A stretch of 20,007 nucleotides of DNA, taken from the IMG/VR virus record IMGVR_UViG_3300024324_000106, positions 1 through 20,007 of that record, one strand, 5' to 3'. This DNA is from a virus. The number at the start of each line of letters is the position of its first letter. Within the stretch, counting starts at the first letter, position 1. This document shows, piece after piece, positions 7,581 through 14,250 of the stretch. The notes below the pieces were generated by a model. It was not told the origin of the DNA, did no database searches, and saw only the letters and a list, made by a program, of their open reading frames with translations. The position numbers and the translations under genes are program-made.

Positions 7581-10500
7581 GGGAAAGACTCTGCGCCGAG
7601 AATGGCGGTTTTAGTGCCGGTGATAATGTCAGTTTTATCCTGGTCAGATACCGCACTTTGATTATCTTTAATTTGTTCCAGTGAATCGGTTAACGTATCA
7701 AACCCACCTCCTTTAATCTCTACCAGGTGCGCCACTACATTGTCGATGCTAATTTGACTCGCTGCTGATTTAGCTTCAATATTAGCCAAAGAAGTTTTTT
7801 CACCAGCTGTTAAAGCTGACCCTCCTATATTAGCGACGTAGATATCTCCTACATTCATAGATATCCCAAACCCCCCTGTAGGGGGATTTCTTCTAGGATC
7901 GCTACCGTCTTTACACGTTAGTAAAGCATTAGAAGTTTCTAGTAAATTTTGAGTACCTACGTTATCTAACTTTACAGTAGCAATATCTGTATTAAACTCA
8001 TAGTGTCCTGCATTAATAGCCTGCATAACATTAAAGAAAAGACGTATGCCCTCTTCTGTCATTAAATTATGCACATACCAGGCATACCCATTGAGAATAT
8101 TAAAAGTAGCTCCGGCAATTTGAATATCTATATTCAATCCATCTGCATCATCTACATAATCAGCAGAGTATCCAGTGACCGTAGATCCAGCTATACCGTT
8201 ATTTTCATATACACTATCTGTTTCTTGACTAGCTACTGCAGACCACCCAGTAGTAGAAACTAAAGCTGTTAAAGTTTGTATCTTCTTGGCATTTAATCCT
8301 GATTGGTAAGCTATTGTAATAGTGAGAACATCTCCATCTGAGTAAGTAGTACCATCAGTATAGGATACTGAGTACCCTGCAGCGGCTACAACAGTATTTA
8401 TTGTTTCATCATTATCTACCCCTACATTTCTAACAATTCGTACTCTGCTGCCCGAAATTAGACTAGTAATGCTGCCATTTGCTGTAACCGGTTCAACATA
8501 ATAACTCTCATCATTAGATTGAAATCTCACGAAGTCTGGATGATCAGAACCACCTCTGCTTACATAACAACCGTGCAAAGTCGTTGTAGTGTCTTGCCCG
8601 TCAACATAACCGACTGATGTTGCGTAGTCTGCGCCCTCTTCTATAACAAAATCAGGCCAGTTAAAAGGGTTTTTACTGTGATAAGTCGCATCCTGAGAAA
8701 GGTTATAATTCCACTCTCTTAGAATGTCTTCTGCTGTATTTGTACCACCGTCCTGAATCTCATAATCAAACGACTTACCACCAACTACTTTAGGGCTTGC
8801 TGTATGGTCTACGACTGTTAAAGTTATAGCAGGATCACCCGTTGCCGCTGTCATGGCTTCAGGCTCCATGCCTACTGTATATTCGTACGATTCTAATTCG
8901 GTTAATCCCAGACCATTGAGCACATTTGCTCTTGATTCATAATAACCGTTGATATGGTATTCAATAACTAAATGCGTTGAATAGTCATAATCTGGTGTAC
9001 CATCTCCATTAGCGTCTTCATAGAATTTAAATATTTGATCTACTGCGCCTGTAGCTCTTAAATCTGTTGTAGTTGATCCGTCTACTTGTTGATATTCGCC
9101 TTGCCCGCCTGCTGGTATCGTTCCTGCTGATTTGATTGAACACCATTTACCTATTACTTGATCACTAGTATTTTCCCACTGCATTCCTGCTCCTTTCCAA
9201 TGATCTAAATCATCAATTGTGCAACCATCTAGAAAGTCTATTCTATCAGGGCCAATAGCTTTTAGATTAAACTGAGTATTAGCCAATGTTGATTGGGCTA
9301 TAAACTCAGCTATCAATGCAGAATAAATGCTTCTTCCCTCTTCCCTGGTAACAAGTGTTAAAACCTTTGTTGTTCTATTGTATGTAATATTTGTTGTATA
9401 AGCTAAACCGTGACTAGAGTCGTAAATTGGATCTAATGTTTGTGATACTGAAATAGGAATAACTGAATTTCCAGCTGTTACACCTGCTACACGAATAGGC
9501 AAATACCCCGCTTTCATTATCGTGTAATCAACGTCTTGATCAGCAGAATAAACCTCGCTCCACGATTCGCTTGTAGCTGTTGAGTTATTTCGTTGTATTT
9601 CTGTTTGTGTGCCAGTCTCAAAAATTACGACTTGTGAACCAGCGACTAAACCTGTAAATGATAAGCCTGTGTTAACTGTTGGTGTTACGATTGTCAGTGT
9701 TCCTGCTCCGGGTACGCCGTTAGTACCATCATGCACACTCAGGCTAGTAGCTGATTGAATCTCAAAATCTGTTGTACCTGTATATTCAATATCATAAGTG
9801 TTGCCAGACACTGTAAGATTTGGATCAGTCCATGTTCCAGACTGATCGCCCGTTATTTTTATTGCTACTGAATTACCGCTAAACGTACAGTTGTGTAGCT
9901 TTTCAAAATCAGTCTCAGTTGTAACTGTAATTGCTTGAGCATCAACACAGTTTGAGATAACAACACCGCTAGTCATATCAGTGCTATTATGAGTAATCTC
10001 TTTACACGCGGAAAATGTCAGCCCGCTAAGAATATTATCTAATGGATGAAGAACAACTGTGCCATTTAGAACCAGAACACCATTTGTAGAGATATCCCCA
10101 CTAGTTAGTTCAAATACGTGGTAATCACCCATGTTATAGGTATTGGCATCTATAATGGCTGAATTACCTGTACCAAAATCAAACTCTATACCGAGAGTAG
10201 CTGGGTTAATTTGTGATTGTACTTTTAGTTCGGATATATTTGCAGCAATGGGAAATTCAATAGACTGTCCTGTACTATCCCATACCACTGCATCTGTGCC
10301 GCCATTCCCTATCCTTATCTTTTGCATACAGTAAAACTGCCCTACAGATTGGGTATTCTGCGATTCTATTGTGTATAGTAAGTTTTGCTGAGCTAGGGTG
10401 TAGGCATCTAAAAAGCTCAGCTCGCCTCCAATATACCCCCCTAAAACAGTAAGCGTTCTTAGGAGATAAAGAGGGCTCATGTTAATGCCAGAATAGGAGC

Positions 10501-11707
10501 TATTAGGTCTAACACCTACACCTATAACTGTTACAGCACTTCTATCAAAAGTGCCATATTCTTGTAACTCATATCCGGTAGATACATTGCTTGAGTCTGG
10601 CATCTGGATCAAGTGGCTGAAATAACTTTTCACAGTGTTAGGCATAACCTCTGTACCATTAGCTGCCCAAAGCATAGAACCATTACCATCTGATACTATG
10701 AGAGAACATACTCCTTTGTTGTAAGGAAGTTTGTTACCGGCATCAATTATAAAACGAAAAAGTATTATTTCATCAGTAAGATCAAGAGAGTCTATTGTAA
10801 ACGCTCCAATCAAAGGAATTTCGTTATAAGTAGATAGGCTTTGTTGTTGTAAACGAGTACCTGTAAAACCATATTCTTGTTCATTTCTAACGTTAGAGTT
10901 AACCAATTGACCGTCAGCTTCTACTGAATGTGTAGCATTTCCGTCTATATCAGGGATAAGATTACTACCAGTTGCATCAGCAGTAATATTTACGCTTCTA
11001 TCAGTTCCGTCTATACCCGCAAAACTTGCAGTATTAAAAGAGTTTAAAAGAATTGCAGCGGGATTATTTATATCTTTATACGCAGCTATCTTGCTTGTAC
11101 CGTCATCTTTAATAGCAACTGTTATTGCTCCGGGATTAGGTTGAGCAGCTGAGTAATAGAGGAAGTCTCCTGTTGCTCCGGCAGTTATCTGATATCGCGC
11201 AGAAAAAGAACTTCCATGATGGTAGTTGTTATTATTAGCATAACCTAAAGCAGAACTACTCACTTCAGGCAAAGGTATAGTATTACCTCCACAGTCTCCA
11301 AGACAGGACAGAACTAGACAATTATCTGTAGTAGTTGTAACGCCAGGAGCATCAATAGGAGCGTTATTGCCAGCATTACCTCTTAGAGAATAACTGTCAA
11401 TAAAGTTTGTAGCAGGAGCCCCCTTAATAATAGCTATATAATAAGCAACGTAAGTATTGTTAAGCGAATTAATAGTAGTTTCAGTTATTGGCGTAGCGCC
11501 TGCCACATGAGAGTAACAGTATAGTTCTGGCCCTTGCGTTTCAACTATCTCCTGAGTAAAGTCAGTTATAGCTCCATCGATAAACCCTGAATCAATAGAC
11601 ACAAACATTATAACTAGATCACCAGTATCATGCACAGGTATAGCTACAGGATGTATGTACTGTTGTGATGTATTGCAAAAAGAAGTTGTTTTAGTGATAT
11701 AAGGCAT
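7577..11707 (-). CDS. Giant beta-rich virion protein, probable tail fibre / adhesin-like
   Basis: A 1376-residue protein, the largest in the window, rich in Thr, Ser, Asn, Gly and Val with no membrane helix. Residues about 20-210 (DTGDLVIMFVSIDSG ... YCYSHVAGATPITETTI ... AYYIAIIKGAP) follow a pattern I recognise from phage structural proteins in which a GDLLV-like strand and a Tyr-containing VAG element recur. The middle carries beta-helix-like runs (about 560-700: LVLNGTVVLHPLDNILSGLTF, VVISNCVDAQAITV) as in fibre or pectate-lyase-like domains. The C-terminal 100 residues (VGDIYVANIGGSALTAGEKTSLANIEAK) turn helical. A host-binding fibre or virion-surface protein is inferred. Its place between terminase and gpW is unusual. 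The ATG at 11707 overlaps the previous TAA. Confidence 0.72.
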   Translation of the reverse strand: MPYITKTTSFCNTSQQYIHPVAIPVHDTGDLVIMFVSIDSGFIDGAITDFTQEIVETQGPELYCYSHVAGATPITETTINSLNNTYVAYYIAIIKGAPATNFIDSYSLRGNAGNNAPIDAPGVTTTTDNCLVLSCLGDCGGNTIPLPEVSSSALGYANNNNYHHGSSFSARYQITAGATGDFLYYSAAQPNPGAITVAIKDDGTSKIAAYKDINNPAAILLNSFNTASFAGIDGTDRSVNITADATGSNLIPDIDGNATHSVEADGQLVNSNVRNEQEYGFTGTRLQQQSLSTYNEIPLIGAFTIDSLDLTDEIILFRFIIDAGNKLPYNKGVCSLIVSDGNGSMLWAANGTEVMPNTVKSYFSHLIQMPDSSNVSTGYELQEYGTFDRSAVTVIGVGVRPNSSYSGINMSPLYLLRTLTVLGGYIGGELSFLDAYTLAQQNLLYTIESQNTQSVGQFYCMQKIRIGNGGTDAVVWDSTGQSIEFPIAANISELKVQSQINPATLGIEFDFGTGNSAIIDANTYNMGDYHVFELTSGDISTNGVLVLNGTVVLHPLDNILSGLTFSACKEITHNSTDMTSGVVISNCVDAQAITVTTETDFEKLHNCTFSGNSVAIKITGDQSGTWTDPNLTVSGNTYDIEYTGTTDFEIQSATSLSVHDGTNGVPGAGTLTIVTPTVNTGLSFTGLVAGSQVVIFETGTQTEIQRNNSTATSESWSEVYSADQDVDYTIMKAGYLPIRVAGVTAGNSVIPISVSQTLDPIYDSSHGLAYTTNITYNRTTKVLTLVTREEGRSIYSALIAEFIAQSTLANTQFNLKAIGPDRIDFLDGCTIDDLDHWKGAGMQWENTSDQVIGKWCSIKSAGTIPAGGQGEYQQVDGSTTTDLRATGAVDQIFKFYEDANGDGTPDYDYSTHLVIEYHINGYYESRANVLNGLGLTELESYEYTVGMEPEAMTAATGDPAITLTVVDHTASPKVVGGKSFDYEIQDGGTNTAEDILREWNYNLSQDATYHSKNPFNWPDFVIEEGADYATSVGYVDGQDTTTTLHGCYVSRGGSDHPDFVRFQSNDESYYVEPVTANGSITSLISGSRVRIVRNVGVDNDETINTVVAAAGYSVSYTDGTTYSDGDVLTITIAYQSGLNAKKIQTLTALVSTTGWSAVASQETDSVYENNGIAGSTVTGYSADYVDDADGLNIDIQIAGATFNILNGYAWYVHNLMTEEGIRLFFNVMQAINAGHYEFNTDIATVKLDNVGTQNLLETSNALLTCKDGSDPRRNPPTGGFGISMNVGDIYVANIGGSALTAGEKTSLANIEAKSAASQISIDNVVAHLVEIKGGGFDTLTDSLEQIKDNQSAVSDQDKTDIITGTKTAILGAESFP

Positions 11708-12087
11708 TACAGCAAACTAACCCCAGCAGCTAAAAAGAAAACGCCTATGAACATCATGTGTTCTTTTACTGAGTTAAATCCGTCTATGTACTGTGTGAAT
11801 CTAGTTGCTGCGTAGGTATAAGCAATTGAAACAGGTAGTGTCATGGCCCATTTATTTTCCACGAACCACACATGCCAATGATCTGGAGGCGTTGCAAGAT
11901 ATATTGCTACACCCCACCAGCCAACACAGACAGCGACAGCAAAGGACATTACACCCATTGTCACCACGATCTTTTCAGCAAATGAGCTTAATTCACCATG
12001 GAAATACCAGACCCAACACCGCCAGGTTAAGTACAAAGCTGTAATCGTTATTGCGTTGTTACCAATTTCTGTAATCCAGTTACCCAT
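11707..12087 (-). CDS. Multi-pass membrane protein, possible holin-like
   Basis: A 126-residue, very hydrophobic protein with about four membrane segments (roughly residues 12-30, 40-65, 80-97 and 109-126) and the C-terminus ending in the last helix (FIGVFFLAAGVSLL). Many Trp residues lie in the first half (YLTWRCWVWYF, GWWGVAIYL). Small multi-pass proteins like this near other membrane peptides in phage late operons are often holins or holin regulators, but no family motif proves it and no endolysin is seen nearby. It overlaps the upstream 57-residue ORF by 8 bp and the downstream giant gene by 3 bp. Confidence 0.65.
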   Translation of the reverse strand: MGNWITEIGNNAITITALYLTWRCWVWYFHGELSSFAEKIVVTMGVMSFAVAVCVGWWGVAIYLATPPDHWHVWFVENKWAMTLPVSIAYTYAATRFTQYIDGFNSVKEHMMFIGVFFLAAGVSLL

Positions 12088-12253
12088 GATGCACTTGCTC
12101 TTTTTGTTTTAACTCATCAAGAAATTCATTTAGTTTATTACGGTTTTCACGCATTAATTTTTTAGACTCTATTCGCTGCGTTTCACTTTCATTAAACTCT
12201 CTGTCTTCAATATGCTTTTCAGCCTGAGACTTCTTTTTAAAGATCGAAAACAT
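12080..12253 (-). CDS. Small highly charged protein (57 aa)
   Basis: A short frame (MFSIFKKKSQAEKHIEDREF ... QKEQVHHG), almost wholly Lys/Glu/Asn/Gln and predicted to be one long helix or coiled coil. ATG 12253 lies 2 bp after the TAG of the preceding gene, with AAAGAG upstream, and the end overlaps the next ATG by 8 bp. Tight packing on both sides supports a real gene. The function is unknown. Confidence 0.62.
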   Translation of the reverse strand: MFSIFKKKSQAEKHIEDREFNESETQRIESKKLMRENRNKLNEFLDELKQKEQVHHG

Positions 12254-12255
12254 AA

Positions 12256-12480
12256 CTAGCTCTTTAACGCCTCGAGTGTTTTTTCAAATATTTGAGCGGA
12301 TTCAAACATTTCTTTTTGAGAGTCACGAGATACATCAAAAGCTTTATTCTGCCAGTGCATACACTCTGTTTCTTTTTTATCAATCACCCGAGCCATTAAC
12401 CTGTTTTGCCAGATTAAATACGCGATAAATAAACCAGCAGTACCGAGCTGTTCAAGATTGATGGCGTTTAAAAACTCCAC
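12256..12480 (-). CDS. Small membrane protein with coiled-coil tail (BhlA/UviB-like, possible holin)
   Basis: A 74-residue protein starting at GTG 12480, which overlaps the previous TAG (TAGTG) and has AAGGA about 9 bp upstream. One N-terminal membrane segment (LGTAGLFIAYLIWQNRLMARVI) is followed by a charged helical tail (DKKETECMHWQNKAFDVSRD). This is the architecture of BhlA/UviB-type holins and of many unassigned phage membrane peptides. Neighbouring membrane proteins support a lysis-type role; no sequence motif proves it. Confidence 0.6.
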   Translation of the reverse strand: MEFLNAINLEQLGTAGLFIAYLIWQNRLMARVIDKKETECMHWQNKAFDVSRDSQKEMFESAQIFEKTLEALKS

Positions 12481-12836
12481 TAACAATGGTCCTTATCATG
12501 TTGGTTTAACTTTTGACATATCCAGACAGCGAACATAAAGCGCCACTTAATTATTCTGGATGAATGACTGTAAACCTTGAGTTTCTTATATCGCTTCATC
12601 CTTCCTGTAACCAGTTCAGTAAAGCTTCCCGGAGCATCTAAAAACAAAGGTATTAATAAAATATTTACCCACCAGTCGAAGACAACAAAAGGCAAAGCAA
12701 GGAATATCTTCCCAGGCAATTCCCATTTAGTGCCGACTACCCTGTGTTTAACTTTCATCACGAAAACAAACGCGATAAACAAATAGATCATTGCAGTAAT
12801 GACCAGGCTAAAATATTGATCGATTAGAGCTATCAT
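12480..12836 (-). CDS. Small phage membrane protein, paralogue B (ends DHC)
   Basis: A 118-residue protein with two membrane segments (near residues 6-27 and 45-67), then a basic cytoplasmic tail. It shares LFLDxPxxFxELVTGRMxRYKKL and the terminal LCQ/N-LN-DxxHC pattern with the gene at 12983-13351, so the two are paralogues. Phage proteins with the same ending (Cys, then Leu-rich, Asp and a final His-Cys) occur in late regions of several Proteobacteria phages, usually unnamed. The ATG at 12836 overlaps the TGA of the small frame at 12833-12979. The function is unknown. Confidence 0.7.
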   Translation of the reverse strand: MIALIDQYFSLVITAMIYLFIAFVFVMKVKHRVVGTKWELPGKIFLALPFVVFDWWVNILLIPLFLDAPGSFTELVTGRMKRYKKLKVYSHSSRIIKWRFMFAVWICQKLNQHDKDHC

Positions 12837-12979
12837 TTTCTTTTAAACAGTGTGGTTAGAATGGATTCAGGCCGAGGCTTATCATCTATCGTTTCATGAC
12901 GTGATTTTGTTTCTGTTCGTAAATCACCGAAGTAGGCCCGGACTACATAAGCGAATAAGTGTTTCTGTTTCAGGTAATT
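12833..12979 (-). pseudogene. 48-codon reading frame with displaced start
   Basis: Between the two paralogous membrane genes a frame of 48 sense codons runs to a TGA overlapping the next ATG (ATGA), typical of a translated partner. It encodes KHLFAYVVRAYFGD followed by a charged tail ending LTTLFKRK. No in-frame ATG, GTG or TTG exists. An ATG at 12983-12981, overlapping the preceding TAA, would lead straight into it if one A of the following AAA were absent. Either a one-base insertion has broken the gene, the sequence has an error, or a non-standard start (CTG at 12973) is used. Confidence 0.4.
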
Positions 12980-12982
12980 TCA

Positions 12983-13351
12983 TTAACAATGCCCTGCATC
13001 ATAACGGTTGAGGTGATTGCATAAACAGATCGCAAAAGATAAACGCCATTTTTTAAGTCTAGATAAATTCCATGGTCGATTCGATTGTAATTTTTTGTAG
13101 CGGGTCATTCTGCCGGTTACCAGCTCAAAGGGATGTGCTGGCAGGTCTAAAAATAGAGGTACAAATACCCAGTTCATCAAACAATCTGCTATTAAAAATG
13201 GAACACCAAATAGGACTTTTATGACGGGGTAGTATTTTGTATTTTCAAACTCTGTTTTTAACTCCACCAAAACAACAAAGAATATAAACAGAGCAATTAA
13301 TGACAGAAGGGTAAAGTGAATGTATTGCTCTAAAGCAGCGTGGATCGACAT
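12983..13351 (-). CDS. Small phage membrane protein, paralogue A (ends GHC)
   Basis: First gene of the cassette operon. It has two membrane segments (about residues 14-32 and 45-65 of 122) and a basic tail ending RYDAGHC. I chose ATG 13351, which has GAG about 7 bp upstream; a TTG at 13363 is possible. The core VPLFLDLPAHPFELVTGRMT matches LIPLFLDAPGSFTELVTGRM of the paralogue 150 bp downstream. This indicates an old tandem duplication, since the rest has diverged. It lies 46 bp downstream of the right hairpin repeat. The function is unknown. Confidence 0.72.
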   Translation of the reverse strand: MSIHAALEQYIHFTLLSLIALFIFFVVLVELKTEFENTKYYPVIKVLFGVPFLIADCLMNWVFVPLFLDLPAHPFELVTGRMTRYKKLQSNRPWNLSRLKKWRLSFAICLCNHLNRYDAGHC

Positions 13352-13381
13352 CAATATTCTCAACAGTGAACTTGATGTGAA

Positions 13382-13410
13382 TTTATAACTGATTTATTGT
13401 CCGGTTTTTA
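13382..13410 (-). promoter_or_regulatory. Possible activator-dependent late promoter overlapping right repeat
   Basis: On the minus strand TATAAA (13387-13382) lies 9 bp beyond the hairpin repeat, with no acceptable -35 at 17 bp (TAAAAA inside the hairpin). The hairpin dyad centre (13412) would fall near -37, as for an activator site. At the left copy the equivalent hexamer, at the same spacing, is CATAGT (6483-6478). This is inference from spacing only. Confidence 0.33.
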
Positions 13411-13428
13411 GGCAGAAAACCGGACAGG
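13397..13428. repeat. 32-bp hairpin direct repeat, right copy
   Basis: Same orientation and sequence as 6493-6524 except one loop base (TAGGCAG here, TAGGGAG there). Arms are TGTCCGGTTTT and AAAACCGGACA. It occupies the gap between the Mor-like gene (ending 13440) and the first membrane-protein gene (starting 13351). The two copies bracket 6872 bp that are absent from this position in lambda-type genomes. Confidence 0.9.
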
Positions 13429-13439
13429 ATCACTATTTA

Positions 13440-13736
13440 CTAAACTCCATATTGCTGACAGATAGTAAATACCTGGCTTTTAGACATACCTTCTTTATTT
13501 GCAATTTCTCGGCATGTCTTTCCTGCCAGTTTTAATTTGCAAATTCTTTCATTGCGAATATCTTTTCTTTCAACAGGAACATAAACTCGTTCTGACCCAC
13601 ATCGACGCTTAACCCCGTCATCAACAACCAGGGCAAAATCGTGCAACCGGTTACGACTGAGATCTATTCCGAGTTTTTTGGCGGCCTGGAACATTTCTTC
13701 ATAGATGATGTCGCCTAAATTTTCAGAGCCAGCCAT
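13440..13736 (-). CDS. Mor/C-family transcription activator-like protein
   Basis: A 98-residue protein. The N-terminal helical half (LGDIIYEEMFQAAKKLGID) resembles the dimerisation domain of Mor-family activators. The C-terminal half, from VYVPVERKDIRNERICKLKL through AGKTCREIANKEGMSKSQVFTICQQY, is a helix-turn-helix of the Mor type: a YVP strand, then helix, turn, recognition helix. Mu Mor and C are late-promoter activators that bind dyad-symmetric sites. ATG 13736 overlaps the terminase end by 14 bp, with GGGGGT upstream. It lies beside one hairpin repeat. It may therefore control late genes, in place of a Q antiterminator, which I do not see; that role is inferred. Confidence 0.72.
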   Translation of the reverse strand: MAGSENLGDIIYEEMFQAAKKLGIDLSRNRLHDFALVVDDGVKRRCGSERVYVPVERKDIRNERICKLKLAGKTCREIANKEGMSKSQVFTICQQYGV

Positions 13737-14250
13737 CGTTACCCCCTACTGAGTCATACATATCTACATTTCCATACGGATCATTATCCGCTGTTTGATT
13801 GTTATTGGTTTCTTGAGAAACGGCTGGAGCGCTGAACAGATCCACTTGTTGCAATTGATGCTCGATATCATCCCATTGCGCTGGTGTTTTTAAGTGCAGC
13901 TTTTTAGCCCGTGCCGCATGAAGGGCATAGCGTTCTGTGTCTGGAGCTTCGAGTCGTCTGCCAGAGTATTTCTGCCAAACTAGTTTTTTTCTGTTAGTAG
14001 GTGATGGTGCTTTTACTTCACTGTTTAGCTGCTTAAAATAGTCATTCCTAACTGTCTTATAAGCGTGCATCCGCCCTGCCCCATTACCCTCCAGCTGTAG
14101 CCTTTTATACAGCAGATCCTTTGATTTAAGGGTTCCAATTATATAAACCTTCAACCCATATTTTGATGCTTTTGTCGGCGATTTATGATCTATTGATCTT
14201 TCGCTGGGCGTTGAAAATATTTCTTTATCAGTTTGATCAGTTGATCCTTT
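13723..14250 (-). pseudogene. A: C-terminal part of large terminase downstream of an in-frame TGA
   Basis: These 175 codons continue the terminase frame after the TGA at 14253-14251 without any shift. They begin KGSTDQTDKEIF, matching the KGAS segment of lambda gpA, and include YGLKVYIIGTLKSKDLLYKR (lambda GVYLTEIGTDTAKEQIYNR). The GRRLEAPDTERYALHAARA segment corresponds to RRNEALDCFVYALAALRI. This is the end of the nuclease domain. No ATG with a ribosome-binding site begins the segment; the first possible start is a TTG at 14154. Without readthrough of TGA it would probably not be made. The coding quality after the stop is intact, so the lesion looks recent or is a sequence error. Confidence 0.82.

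Noticed and set aside
14152-14154. Independent start of the terminase C-terminal part at TTG 14154
   Set aside because: No ribosome-binding site is present, and the similarity to gpA already begins upstream of this codon, right after the TGA.
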